A stretch of DNA of 42,611 nucleotides from Candidatus Gastranaerophilales bacterium (GTDB lineage Bacteria; Cyanobacteriota; Vampirovibrionia; Gastranaerophilales; Gastranaerophilaceae), in assembly GCA_944326675.1 (NCBI GenBank), contig CALVET010000012.1, positions 1 through 42,611 on the forward strand, read 5' to 3'. Positions within the stretch are counted from its first letter, which is position 1. Every line of letters starts with the position of its first letter. The notes beneath the pieces were generated by a model that worked only from the letters and a program-made list of their open reading frames with translations, was not told the DNA's origin and did not search any database. The translations under genes were made by a program, and so were the position numbers. Of this stretch, positions 26,101-34,141 are shown in pieces.

Positions 26101-26938
26101 TAAGTGGGATAAATTATTGAAAGATAATTCAATTAAGACCTACAAAAATTCAGACAGTCTGATTAATAATCCTATTTATAAAACTTGTCTTTTGGTTTTA
26201 GAATTTATTTTAAATCCTTATGATAATAAAAAAGTTGTTGAAATAGCGCGCGAGCTTTTTGAATATGGATATTATAAATATGAAGAAGTAAAATATGCGC
26301 TATCATTAAATGAAGCGATATTTTTAAAGGATGATTTTGATAGTCAATTGTGGTGGGATTTGAATTATTTTCTATTTAAAAACACGACTTCAATATATGA
26401 ATTAGTTGATGAAATCGGTTCATATTATTTTTCTAATTCAAAGCAAAAAGATAATATTTCTCTTGTGGCTGCAATAGCTGCCAAAATCCAACTCACGCAA
26501 AAAACTTTTGAAAATACCGTTAATCGTTTAAGAGAAATTCAATATAAAACCAATTTTTCAAATATTAAATTCTTTTCAGTGGATGATACAGTACAAAAAG
26601 CAAATGCAGTCCAAATAATGACCCTTCATAAATCAAAAGGGGACGAATTTGATTTTGTGTTTATTCCTGAAATGACTCAGAAAAATCTTTGTTTTGATAT
26701 AGGGGAATACGAATTAAAAGAAAATTCAAAATTTATTCAAAAGGTTAAAAAAGAACCTAAAAGCGATTTAGAGCTTAAAAAAGAAATTGTTGAAGAAAAC
26801 TATAGATTAATCTATGTCGGAATTACAAGAGCAAAGAAAAAATTATATTTAACCACAAGTAATAAATATAAGTTTTTTAAAAAAGTAATTCCTTATAAAA
26901 ATTCTGAAATTTTAGAAGGGTTAAATCAATATGCCTAA
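23147..26938 (+). CDS. Two-headed SF1 helicase: inactive UvrD-like half fused to an active one
   Basis: This is a 1263-residue protein. A TTG at 23120 would extend it by 9 residues into priA, but the ATG at 23147 is preferred. Residues about 1-600 follow the UvrD/AddB plan but are degenerate. The P-loop position reads SPFGSNRTE, with no Lys. Motif II reads FVDDADE, and a motif-VI-like segment RTARILYKLYLLADKTTLY lacks the arginine finger pattern. Residues about 625-1263 are an intact UvrD-type motor, with ATAGSGKTT (Lys654), DEAQDSS, TLHKSKGDEFDFVF and YVGITRAKKKLYL. The downstream gene encodes a RecB-type nuclease. The pair is therefore probably an AddAB/AdnAB-like double-strand-break processing machine in which both motor heads are fused and the nuclease is separate. 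This grouping is inference. Confidence 0.8.
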   Translation: MIINSPFGSNRTEILINEYLKLLKEGVNAQEILVLLRNSKKKKDFIEEVKKNLPLGNIGNIKIFSFEGLIYNYILDNWAIVENSIKSDVNRKIIPNLCGLEVSQYIFKECIKEVDFTGYNSKTSLLHQLFRRNALINLNHLSDEEVKKRAKILQESYSKEANLAINKYKSKSIQLRAFDYIRQMNIFEFLYKKLKNNFKYVFVDDADEITPVVLAYIEHIKPSVKEFFIAYDSDGSSRLGYLGAINVNFEEFLSQKEIKPKIEDKKNIDAKEILKLVKNNEKIEFDNINLKSFLKRNEMIEEVLKDIKTLINSGVRPCEIALITPLSDEFLKISLEKSGFKFNFLTKNEKLNQNKLISYILELLKIINDRNNEDISAYILKGIFIELLNLDKKESVKIIQEYKFERDFKGSNIFEFIKNKNNDEFIKLIEIYEKIRFEKLSIQLYEIVANFLPLDKELSKDYIKIAQLLKQINDFEDVFKNSVLNNDLIIQLENTIISENPLSDDEIDENSIVVSSAQKIIDYSYKTKYQFLLDVSSENWLRQDIGPLYNAWVMQKTWSKDTFELEDNIELTLDRTARILYKLYLLADKTTLYQSSYDSLGQENFSGIDKYYKTNSKTKETTKVKPIIPRKDQEEVLNYKGGLMSVSATAGSGKTTIMLLLVDKILSGEILSNIEPKNIFVLTFMESAARNFRERIKAKYPNLSELPNISTIHGLALRIIKENNNFSRLGLDYDFEIIDEIKRSAILAEITYSLGIAPDKTDLYDSAISAYKNELSIYGEFDCKNKLFLSVFQAYQSKLKEQNLIDYDDLLLLSLKLLKENKDVLEYYQDIVKIIIEDEAQDSSFTQQNLITLLGGKYKNIIRCGDINQAITSTFTNSDVAGFREFMKKSKNVVMDRCQRCATGVLDCANNTVKFAQKNEIDAFSSLVMKPVEGVNIVDKNAVKTEIFEDENLENQFILNEIKEILKTDKNATIGILLRSNFAINKWDKLLKDNSIKTYKNSDSLINNPIYKTCLLVLEFILNPYDNKKVVEIARELFEYGYYKYEEVKYALSLNEAIFLKDDFDSQLWWDLNYFLFKNTTSIYELVDEIGSYYFSNSKQKDNISLVAAIAAKIQLTQKTFENTVNRLREIQYKTNFSNIKFFSVDDTVQKANAVQIMTLHKSKGDEFDFVFIPEMTQKNLCFDIGEYELKENSKFIQKVKKEPKSDLELKKEIVEENYRLIYVGITRAKKKLYLTTSNKYKFFKKVIPYKNSEILEGLNQYA

Positions 26939-27548
26939 AATAATTGATACATTCAGTGCTCATTCTCTTAAAATTTTAGATAAAAACCCTAAAGAGTTTT
27001 TAGATAAATTTGTATATCATTTATCCTTATATAAAAAAGACGATAGAACGGACTTGGGTAAAAAATTTCATAGTTTGATTTGCTTTTATATAAAGGGCTT
27101 TGATGTATCAAAAATGCTTTTGGATTTGAAAGAAAAAGAAAAGAAAATTTATCTCAATTTTATAGATAAATTATCTGATAAAAAAGATTTTTTTATTGAA
27201 ACAGAATATCCTTTTTTAATTAAAGAAGAATTAAACAATGAAAACTATTATTTAACAGGAAGATTTGACGCTTTATATAAAAAAGGCGATGAATATATTA
27301 TCTATGATTGGAAAACTTTGAATTTGCCCAAAAATCCGAAAGATGACCTGCAAAGCATTGTTTATATTTATGCACTAAACAAAATTTTTAATACAAAAAA
27401 CATAAAAATGCGCTATATTTCTCTAGAAAAGCTCGATTTCATTGATGTATTTTATGATGAAAATTTTGATTATAAAAAAAGAATTGACGAAATTGTTGAA
27501 AAATATAAAAATTCTACATCTTTGCAAGATTTATCAGCTCATTTTTAG
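26931..27548 (+). CDS. PD-(D/E)XK nuclease, RecB/Cas4-like
   Basis: This is a 205-residue single-domain nuclease. The RecB-family motifs occur in order: GxxxH with His47 (GKKFH), an acidic pair in TEYPF (Glu92), Asp113 in GRFDAL, D-x-K at 126-128 in IIYDWKT, and QxxxY at 141-145 (QSIVYIYAL). Cas4-type iron-sulfur cysteines are absent. The ATG overlaps the end of the two-headed helicase gene by 8 bases, which strongly links the two products. The likely role is to cut the strand unwound by that helicase during recombination repair. The 3' end overlaps the end of convergent fliI by 35 bases, an unusually long overlap of two real genes. Confidence 0.85.
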   Translation: MPKIIDTFSAHSLKILDKNPKEFLDKFVYHLSLYKKDDRTDLGKKFHSLICFYIKGFDVSKMLLDLKEKEKKIYLNFIDKLSDKKDFFIETEYPFLIKEELNNENYYLTGRFDALYKKGDEYIIYDWKTLNLPKNPKDDLQSIVYIYALNKIFNTKNIKMRYISLEKLDFIDVFYDENFDYKKRIDEIVEKYKNSTSLQDLSAHF

Positions 27549-28821
27549 TTATTTCAAAGTCTGTTTTATCATCTGCACTTTGAATTAAATAAGAATCAAT
27601 TCTTTCGTGGAGCGCTATAGCCTTATCTGTCATTGGGTCAGACCCTTTGGCGTATGCACCTATATTAATTAAGTCTTCGTTTTTAGCATAACTTGCCATT
27701 AAATTTCTTATTTTTCCCGCTGCTTGTTTTTGTTCGTCATCCACAATTGAATTCATTACACGAGAAATGCTCGCTAAAACATCAATGGCGGGGTAATGAT
27801 TTTTATGTGCTAATGCTCTTGATAAAACAATATGACCGTCTAAAATACTTCTTGCAGCATCTGCAATGGGCTCATTCATGTCATCCCCTTCAACCAAAAC
27901 TGTATATAAGCCTGTGATAGTACCGTTTTTATTGGCTCCGGCACGTTCTAAAAATTTTGGTAAAAGCGCAAATACAGATGGAGTATATCCTCTTGTAGCA
28001 GGTGGTTCTCCTGTTGCAAGTCCTACTTCTCTTTGGGCAAGCGCAATACGAGTTACGCTATCTAGCATAAAAAGAACGTCTTTGCCTTTGTCTCTAAAGT
28101 ATTCGGCTATAGCGCAAGCAACAAAAGAAGCTTTAATTTTAACAAGTGCGGGTTGTTCTGATGTTGCGCACACTACAATTGAGCGTTTCATGCCTTCATG
28201 ACCCATGGTGTGTTCAATAAATTCTCTAACTTCTCTTCCACGCTCTCCTATAAGGGCAATAACATTAATATCGGCGGAGGTATTTTTGGCTATCATAGCA
28301 AGAGTTGTTGATTTTCCAACACCTGAACCAGCAAAAATTCCAACCCTTTGACCTTTGCCTATAGTGTTTAAGCCGTCTATTGCTCGAAGCCCTAAGGATA
28401 GAACCTCGTCAATCGGTTTTCTTTCCATGGGGTTAATTATTTCAGCGCTGGTTGGGTAATAATCGTCGGCAATAATAGGACCTTTATTGTCAATGGGATT
28501 TCCTAAGCCATCAAGCACTCTGCCTAAAAGTGAATCAGACACTTTAACTTTCATGTGAGTACCTGTATTGATAACTTTTGCCCCTGCTTTTAGTCCTTCA
28601 ATCGAGCCTAAGGGCATTAATAATATGCAATCTTTTTTAAAACCTACGACTTCAGCATAAATTACATTGTCATTTTCATCTTCGATAATGTGACACAGGT
28701 CGCCTATAGAAGAAGCAGGACCGTCTGCAATAATGGTTAAACCAATGATTTCAATGATTTTACCCATTCTTGTTATAGAATTTGTATTGGATATTATATT
28801 GTTAATTTCATTCAGTTTCAT
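27514..28821 (-). CDS. fliI: Flagellar export ATPase FliI
   Basis: FliI is the hexameric ATPase that powers early steps of flagellar type III export at the cytoplasmic base. It has 435 residues, close to the Salmonella length of 456. The P-loop AGSGVGKST lies at 164-172, and ALIGERGREVREFIEH and MLDSVTRIALAQREVGLATG follow. ATRGYTPSVFALLPKFLERA is characteristic of FliI and its injectisome homologues rather than F1 beta. The flagellar neighbours settle the assignment. The start overlaps the end of fliH by 14 bases. No fliJ chaperone gene follows; the opposite strand is occupied by the nuclease gene. Confidence 0.94.
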   Translation of the reverse strand: MKLNEINNIISNTNSITRMGKIIEIIGLTIIADGPASSIGDLCHIIEDENDNVIYAEVVGFKKDCILLMPLGSIEGLKAGAKVINTGTHMKVKVSDSLLGRVLDGLGNPIDNKGPIIADDYYPTSAEIINPMERKPIDEVLSLGLRAIDGLNTIGKGQRVGIFAGSGVGKSTTLAMIAKNTSADINVIALIGERGREVREFIEHTMGHEGMKRSIVVCATSEQPALVKIKASFVACAIAEYFRDKGKDVLFMLDSVTRIALAQREVGLATGEPPATRGYTPSVFALLPKFLERAGANKNGTITGLYTVLVEGDDMNEPIADAARSILDGHIVLSRALAHKNHYPAIDVLASISRVMNSIVDDEQKQAAGKIRNLMASYAKNEDLINIGAYAKGSDPMTDKAIALHERIDSYLIQSADDKTDFEITKNELINLAKM

Positions 28822-29746
28822 TATTTTTAATGTATTGGTTTATTTCAATTTGACCGTTATTGGTGTTTTCATATATGTTTCTTATTATGTTATCTAATTG
28901 TAAACCTATCGACGCGCAAAATCTTTCTTCAAGGTTTTCAACGATAATTGTATCATCATCAAATTTTGGATTATAAATGACTTCAAAATTATCGTATTGT
29001 TTGAAATTTTCAAAGTCAACTTCGGTGTTTTGATTTAGGGTTTTATTTTGAATTTCAAACAAAAGTTTTGCATATTTTTCGCTTAGAATTATGTTTATAT
29101 TTTCTTTTTTTTCAAAAAGAGTTATTGTATGTTTAATTATTTTTTCAAGTGTTTTTGCATCAATTTCTTTTAGGAGAATTTTTCTTGATATATTTTCGAT
29201 TATGCTTAGAATATCTTTTGAAGCCGATTTGATTATTTTTTCCTTTATTTCAAATTGTTTGTTTATAAAATTATTGAAATCTTCCAGCTTATCAAAAAGT
29301 TCTTCTTGAATTTTTTCTTGAGCTTCAGAGTAGCCTTCTTCGTATCCTTGCTTTGCTTTTTCAATTCTTTCTTGTTCAATTTGTTCTTTTGAGGAATTAA
29401 TTAATTCTTCGTTTTGTTTTGCAGCTTCATCAAGTTTTGCTTGTGCCTGCATTTGCGCATTAGCAGTTATTTCATCAACTCTTTGAACTGCTTCATCAAT
29501 TTTTTTTGCCGCTTCATTTTTTGCATTTTGGATGATTTCTTCTGCTTTTTTTGAAGCACTTTCCAATAATTTTCTTGCTTCGTCTTTTGCTCTGTTTAGT
29601 ATAAGCTCGCTCTCATCAGGAAAATCTTCTTGATGAGTATTCTTTTTTTTCTCTGTTTTATATTCTTTATTTTCTTTTTCTTCCTTAATTTCAACAATAA
29701 AATCATCATTGTTAAAATTAATATTATTTCCTTTGAGCTTACTCAA
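28808..29746 (-). CDS. fliH: Flagellar assembly protein FliH
   Basis: FliH binds FliI, regulates its ATPase activity and brings it to the export gate. It has 312 residues, longer than the 235 of Salmonella. The N-terminal 60 residues are very polar. Residues about 65-160 form a long Ala/Glu/Lys coiled coil (EARKLLESASKKAEEIIQNA). The C-terminal region has the FliH/V-ATPase-E-like fold (DILSIIENISRKILLKEIDA). Sequence identity in this family is low, so gene order (fliG-fliH-fliI) supports the call. Its start overlaps fliG by 8 bases. Confidence 0.88.
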   Translation of the reverse strand: MSKLKGNNINFNNDDFIVEIKEEKENKEYKTEKKKNTHQEDFPDESELILNRAKDEARKLLESASKKAEEIIQNAKNEAAKKIDEAVQRVDEITANAQMQAQAKLDEAAKQNEELINSSKEQIEQERIEKAKQGYEEGYSEAQEKIQEELFDKLEDFNNFINKQFEIKEKIIKSASKDILSIIENISRKILLKEIDAKTLEKIIKHTITLFEKKENINIILSEKYAKLLFEIQNKTLNQNTEVDFENFKQYDNFEVIYNPKFDDDTIIVENLEERFCASIGLQLDNIIRNIYENTNNGQIEINQYIKNNETE

Positions 29747-30761
29747 TTAATTCGTCCTCTTGACCGCCGCGATAAATGGTGACTTCTCCAACTGCTTCAA
29801 GTGCCTTAATTATGCCGACAATTTTAGATTGTGCCTTTTGTACTTCTCTTGTTCTAACAGGTCCCATGTATTCAATATCTTCCAATAATACGCCTTGAGC
29901 ACGTTCTGACATGTTTTTAAGAATTTTTTGTTTAACTTCTTCTTTTGCACCCTTTAAGCTTGTTGCCAAGTCTCTTGAATCAACTTCTCTTAATACTCTT
30001 TGAATAGAAGCATCGTCAAGTTGAATTATATCTTCAAATACAAACATCAAGCTTCTTACATCTTCTGCTAATTCCGGAGTTTCTATTTCCATCATTTCTA
30101 TTACATTTTTTTCTGTGGCTCTGTCTGTGCTGTTTAAGATGCTTGCAAGAGCCTTTGTGCCTCCTGCTTTTGAAAAGTCCGTAGCAACAACGTTGGAAAA
30201 TCTTGATTCAACAATTTTTTCAACTTCAGATATAACTTCAGGGTTTGTGGTTTCCATTTGAGCTATTTTAAGAGCAACTTTGTGTTGAATGTTGGGTGCC
30301 AGATAGTTTAGAACTTTTGCGGATTGTTCCGGTTTTAAATATGCCAGAATTAGTGCAATTAATTGAGGATTTTCGTTTTGAAAAGATGTTGCTAATTGCG
30401 CAGGGTCTGCTTCATTGAAAAATTGAAAAGGATTTGAATTTAATATGGTAACTAAGCGATTTAAAATATTATTAGCTTCAGAAGCCCCATAGGCTTTTTC
30501 TAAAAGCTCCCTTGCATAGCCCATACCTCCTGCAGCAAGCATGGAAGAAGCTTGAAATACGGTGTGGAATTCATCAACTATTGCTTCAATAACTTCTTGA
30601 GGAAGTTTTGACATACCCGCAATCTCTATTGTGATTTGTTCAAGCGCATTATCATCTTCAATACATTTCATGATTTCAGATGCCGCAGTAGGTCCCAGTG
30701 TTATTAATAAAGCTGCGACCTTTTGTGTAGGTGTCATTTGTTCTATGCGGATATTAGCCAT
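29739..30761 (-). CDS. fliG: Flagellar motor switch protein FliG
   Basis: FliG forms the rotor ring on FliF, meets the stator through its C-terminal charged helix and transmits switching. It has 340 residues, normal for the family. The N-terminal domain starts TPTQKVAALLITLGP. The middle domain holds NPQLIALILAYLKPEQSAKV, a variant of the EHPQ motif. The C-terminal torque helix contains LREVDSRDLATSLKGA and MSERAQGVLLEDIEYMGPVR. The charged residues needed for stator interaction are present, so torque generation should work. Stator genes motA and motB are not in the window. Confidence 0.95.
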   Translation of the reverse strand: MANIRIEQMTPTQKVAALLITLGPTAASEIMKCIEDDNALEQITIEIAGMSKLPQEVIEAIVDEFHTVFQASSMLAAGGMGYARELLEKAYGASEANNILNRLVTILNSNPFQFFNEADPAQLATSFQNENPQLIALILAYLKPEQSAKVLNYLAPNIQHKVALKIAQMETTNPEVISEVEKIVESRFSNVVATDFSKAGGTKALASILNSTDRATEKNVIEMMEIETPELAEDVRSLMFVFEDIIQLDDASIQRVLREVDSRDLATSLKGAKEEVKQKILKNMSERAQGVLLEDIEYMGPVRTREVQKAQSKIVGIIKALEAVGEVTIYRGGQEDELIE

Positions 30762-30778
30762 TTTATAATTTGTCTTTC

Positions 30779-32530
30779 TTATTCTTTAATATATGAAGTT
30801 AAAATTCTTGCTGCTTCTTCAGGATTACCCAGAATTGAGTTAATAATTTCACTTTTCTTTTTATCAACAGCCGAAGTATATTGAATATCCTGCTGATAAA
30901 AGTCTTCTGTGTTTGTTTTGTTTTGTTGAAGCATTAAATACGGATCAAATGAAGGTAGAGCACTATCATCTTGCGCATCTAAGTCTTCAAGTTCATTTTC
31001 TTCGGGTTTCGGTGTTTTAAATATATTTCCGAAGTTATGAAGGGCAATAAGACCCAATATAAGTATTATAAATACAGGAGAAACATTTTTAAAGATAAAT
31101 GTTAAAATTTCCATAGTCATTGCTTGTTGAGCTGCCTTATCCTGTTCAAGCTCTTGTGTATTATCAATACCCGTGAATTTAAGGCTTGTTACATTTACAA
31201 TATCTCCTCTTGTTTTATCCATTCCTGTAGCTGCTATAACAAGATTTTCGATTTCTTTTTTTTCTTCATCCGTAAGAATTTTATTTACTGCAACGGCTAC
31301 GCTCATTCTTGTAACAGCCCCCGGAGCATAAACAACTTGTTTTACTTCTTTTGTTACAGCGTAAGTTGTTGCTGATTTTTCTTTTTCGTAGCTTAATTTT
31401 CTGACGTCATTATCAGCCTTAGCATTTTCATTGTCATTATAGTTCACTGTTTTAACGGGAGTTTGATTTAAAGGCAGTGTAGCAGGATCTTGGACTTGTG
31501 CTTGTTGCGCTTGCTGCATGGCGTCTTGAGCGGGGTTTATTCCGGTGTTTTCAATCGGTTGATTATTTTGTTCGTTGGTTTGTGTGTTTGTTTCTTTTTC
31601 TTTATTATTGGAAGGCAATTGTTGAGGATTGGAATAGACTTCTTTTTCCCCTTGTTGAGCTACAATTATGCCTGAATTAGAGTCTTTGTTTGGTGTATAG
31701 CTTTCAATTGTTGCTCTTGTTTGGTTAAAATCCATAACAGTTGAAACTTGAACCGAAACATTATCTTTACCCATGATTGTTTCAAGGGTATCTTTGATTT
31801 TTTTGGCGGCTTCTTTTTCAAAATTTGTTCTATATGTTTGCATATCAGAAGAATTTTTTGCAACATCTTCTGATAGAACATTTCCGTTTTGGTCTGTTAA
31901 AAATACTCTGTCATTAGTTAATCTTGGAACAGAATAGGCGACTAAATTTTTAATAGCCATGATTTGACTTGCTTTTAATTTTACCCCAGGTTCCAATATT
32001 AAAACTACGCTTGCAGAGGGTTCTTCATCTTCATCTGAAAAAATTGAGCGTTCAGGTTCGGCTAATTGAACTCTAGCTTTTGAAACACCATTTATTTTTT
32101 CAATTGAGCGGGTTAATTCACCTTGAAAAATTCTTTGTTTTGTTAATTTGTTTTTAAAATCGGTTGAACCTAATTGCAAGTCGTCAAGAAGTTCAAAACC
32201 TCCCGTAGTATCTTTGATTAGGTCATTTTCCGCAACAAAAAGCCTTAAATCTTCTTTGTCTTGATTTTTAACTAAAATTGTCGTTTTGTCGTCAGACAGC
32301 TTATAAGCATAACCGCTTTTTTTTAAACTTTCTGTTATTGCTGCAACATCTTGCTTTGAAAGGTCTGAATATAAAACGCTCCAATTGGGCTCTGTTGCTT
32401 TAACTATAAAAAATATTCCCACTACAAACATTGCAACTAAAAGCGCTGCAATTGAGAATTTTTGATTTATATCCAGTTTTAGCCAAAGTTTTTTAATATC
32501 TTCTATTAATAGTTTAATGTGTTCGTTCAC
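30779..32530 (-). CDS. fliF: Flagellar MS-ring protein FliF
   Basis: FliF builds the membrane ring on which the flagellar motor is assembled. It has 583 residues. Membrane helices lie at about 25-45 (AALLVAMFVVGIFFIVKA) and at about 480-500 (FIFKNVSPVFIILILGLIAL). Between them are the ring-building modules, with VKNQDKEDLRLFVAENDL and KARVQLAEPERSIF. A Gln/Asn-rich low-complexity insert follows at about 295-360. The C-terminal cytoplasmic tail binds FliG. The start codon is GTG at 32530. It lies 17 bases before fliG. Confidence 0.94.
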   Translation of the reverse strand: MNEHIKLLIEDIKKLWLKLDINQKFSIAALLVAMFVVGIFFIVKATEPNWSVLYSDLSKQDVAAITESLKKSGYAYKLSDDKTTILVKNQDKEDLRLFVAENDLIKDTTGGFELLDDLQLGSTDFKNKLTKQRIFQGELTRSIEKINGVSKARVQLAEPERSIFSDEDEEPSASVVLILEPGVKLKASQIMAIKNLVAYSVPRLTNDRVFLTDQNGNVLSEDVAKNSSDMQTYRTNFEKEAAKKIKDTLETIMGKDNVSVQVSTVMDFNQTRATIESYTPNKDSNSGIIVAQQGEKEVYSNPQQLPSNNKEKETNTQTNEQNNQPIENTGINPAQDAMQQAQQAQVQDPATLPLNQTPVKTVNYNDNENAKADNDVRKLSYEKEKSATTYAVTKEVKQVVYAPGAVTRMSVAVAVNKILTDEEKKEIENLVIAATGMDKTRGDIVNVTSLKFTGIDNTQELEQDKAAQQAMTMEILTFIFKNVSPVFIILILGLIALHNFGNIFKTPKPEENELEDLDAQDDSALPSFDPYLMLQQNKTNTEDFYQQDIQYTSAVDKKKSEIINSILGNPEEAARILTSYIKE

Positions 32531-32566
32531 TTAATTTGTCCAATACTAATTCTAACTAATTTATCC

Positions 32567-32603
32567 AAGTAAGATTACTCCCCAATAATATAATATCTTA
32601 CTT
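32567..32603. promoter_or_regulatory. Inverted repeat between fliE and fliF
   Basis: AAGTAAGAT (32567-32575) is perfectly inverted as ATCTTACTT (32595-32603) with a 19-base centre. It lies in the only sizeable gap (113 bases) inside the flagellar operon. It may be an operator, an mRNA processing hairpin or a weak attenuator. There is no T-run after it. Confidence 0.4.
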
Positions 32604-32643
32604 GTCGGCAATTTCAACACTGTTAAGAAATATGAATGTTTGC

Positions 32644-33129
32644 TTAAATACTCATATTTTTAAATTCATTATATGCATTTAACAGTTGGCTTCTCAATTG
32701 AATTGCCATTTGCATGGCAAGATTTGATTTTTGAGCAGATATCATAACTTCATGGACACTTATATCTCCTCCTGAAGCAAATGTTTCAAAATCTTGTTCG
32801 GCTTTTTTTTCAATACCGCTTAATTCGTTCAAACTGTTTGAAAAGCCAGAACCGATATCTTTTGCAACTTGTGCTGTTGGAGATAAGTTTTCAACTTTTT
32901 GAGAATTAATCGCATCAACTCCATAAAAATATTGCGCTCCTAATTGCATAGGTGCCATTTGCTCGTTGTCTTGTCCTATGGAGTTAAATATTTCACTAAA
33001 ATTTGCCCCGTTTTCAAGGGCTTTATTTGCATTATTTATTGAATTTGAAAATGCTTTATTAAATTCATTGATTGAATTATTAAAGTTATTCATTTGAAAA
33101 TTAGGATTAATATTAAAATTACTGCTCAT
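32644..33129 (-). CDS. fliE: Flagellar hook-basal body protein FliE
   Basis: FliE joins the MS ring to the rod. The C-terminal 60 residues are diagnostic (DISVHEVMISAQKSNLAMQM, then AIQLRSQLLNAYNEFKNMSI). At 161 residues it is longer than the usual 100-110 because of an Asn-rich N-terminal extension (NINPNFQMNNFNNSINEFNK). An AAGGATAAG ribosome binding site precedes the ATG. It lies 11 bases after flgC. Confidence 0.92.
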   Translation of the reverse strand: MSSNFNINPNFQMNNFNNSINEFNKAFSNSINNANKALENGANFSEIFNSIGQDNEQMAPMQLGAQYFYGVDAINSQKVENLSPTAQVAKDIGSGFSNSLNELSGIEKKAEQDFETFASGGDISVHEVMISAQKSNLAMQMAIQLRSQLLNAYNEFKNMSI

Positions 33130-33140
33130 AACTTATCCTT

Positions 33141-33632
33141 TTAGATATTGATTGCACTTTGTATCATGGTTTTTGTGGTTTGTGCAATAGTAACGTTTGC
33201 TTCATAGGCTCTTGAAGCGTTAACCATGTTTACCATCTCTTCAACAACGTTGATGTTTGGCAATTCAACATAACCGTCATCATTAGCGTCAGGATGATTA
33301 GGGTCGTAAACCATTCTTGTGGGATTATTTGCGTCTGTTATTGATTCAACCATTACACCTTTTGCTATTGCATTGTCATTTATGGTAACTCCGCCCTTTA
33401 AATATGGTGCATTGGGCGGGTCAAATTCAACTGAAGCATTTCCGTTCGGGAAGTTAAACCCTTTTTGCATGGTCATTTCTTTAAAATTAACTTGTTTTTT
33501 TCTATATACTTCTTTTTCTCCGAACTCGTTTCTTGTAGTGTTTACGTTTGCAATATTTGATGAAACGGTATCCATTTTAATTCTTTGCGCGCTCATTCCT
33601 GAGGCTGCAATATCAAAAACACTAAAACTCAT
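33141..33632 (-). CDS. flgC: Flagellar proximal rod protein FlgC
   Basis: FlgC is a proximal rod subunit secreted by the flagellar export apparatus. It has 163 residues. The N-terminal rod signature is FDIAASGMSAQRIKMDTVSS followed by NIANVNTT. The C-terminal signature is VVEEMVNMVNASRAYEANVT. The middle carries YVELPNINVV, as in other FlgC proteins. Its ribosome binding site context is shared with flgB: TAATAAGGATAGAAT precedes both starts. Confidence 0.95.
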   Translation of the reverse strand: MSFSVFDIAASGMSAQRIKMDTVSSNIANVNTTRNEFGEKEVYRKKQVNFKEMTMQKGFNFPNGNASVEFDPPNAPYLKGGVTINDNAIAKGVMVESITDANNPTRMVYDPNHPDANDDGYVELPNINVVEEMVNMVNASRAYEANVTIAQTTKTMIQSAINI

Positions 33633-33647
33633 ATTATTCTATCCTTA

Positions 33648-34115
33648 TTATTGATTTTGTCCTTTAATCACGCTATTTAAAAGCGAATATGATTTTGATA
33701 ACAATGTTGCTACAACCTGATATTGCATACCGTTTTTGGCTTCATCCATCATTTCTTCTTCTAAAACAACATTGTTTCCGTCAGTCCCTGTTGGTTCTCT
33801 TAAATCCTGCTCTACATCAATGAAGTAATTATCCTTAATGTCTGAATTTAAAAGAGCTATTTGCTCTGGACTTTGCCCTTTTAAAACAGTATTTGGATTT
33901 TTGTCATAATTCATTGAGTTTTGAACTTTTAAATTTTCTTTTTCATCTTCTCTTTTAATAATTTCTCTTAAGCTTCCTTCAAAAGAAACCTCTTTTCTTT
34001 GATAGTTAGGTGTAAGAGCATTAACGGTATTGGCTGAGATGGCTTTAGAGCGTTCATATAAACCATCAAGAGCCATGGCAGCTATTTCTTTTGTTCTGTT
34101 ATTAATTAAATCCAT
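33648..34115 (-). CDS. flgB: Flagellar proximal rod protein FlgB
   Basis: FlgB is the first proximal rod subunit. It has 155 residues. The N-terminus MDLINNRTKEIAAMALDGLY and the motif ISANTVNALTPNYQRKEVSF fit the rod family, in which an N-x-A-N-x-x-T-P-x-Y pattern is usual. The C-terminus (NGMQYQVVATLLSKSYSLLN) forms the second half of the coiled coil. It opens the structural part of the operon, 26 bases after the histidine kinase gene. Confidence 0.92.
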   Translation of the reverse strand: MDLINNRTKEIAAMALDGLYERSKAISANTVNALTPNYQRKEVSFEGSLREIIKREDEKENLKVQNSMNYDKNPNTVLKGQSPEQIALLNSDIKDNYFIDVEQDLREPTGTDGNNVVLEEEMMDEAKNGMQYQVVATLLSKSYSLLNSVIKGQNQ

Positions 34116-34141
34116 AATTCTATCCTTATTAAGATTTTAGA

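Noticed and set aside
26931-27548. Cas4 protein
   Set aside because: The nuclease motifs fit, but the Cys cluster of Cas4 is missing and no CRISPR genes are nearby. Coupling to the helicase favours a RecB-like role.
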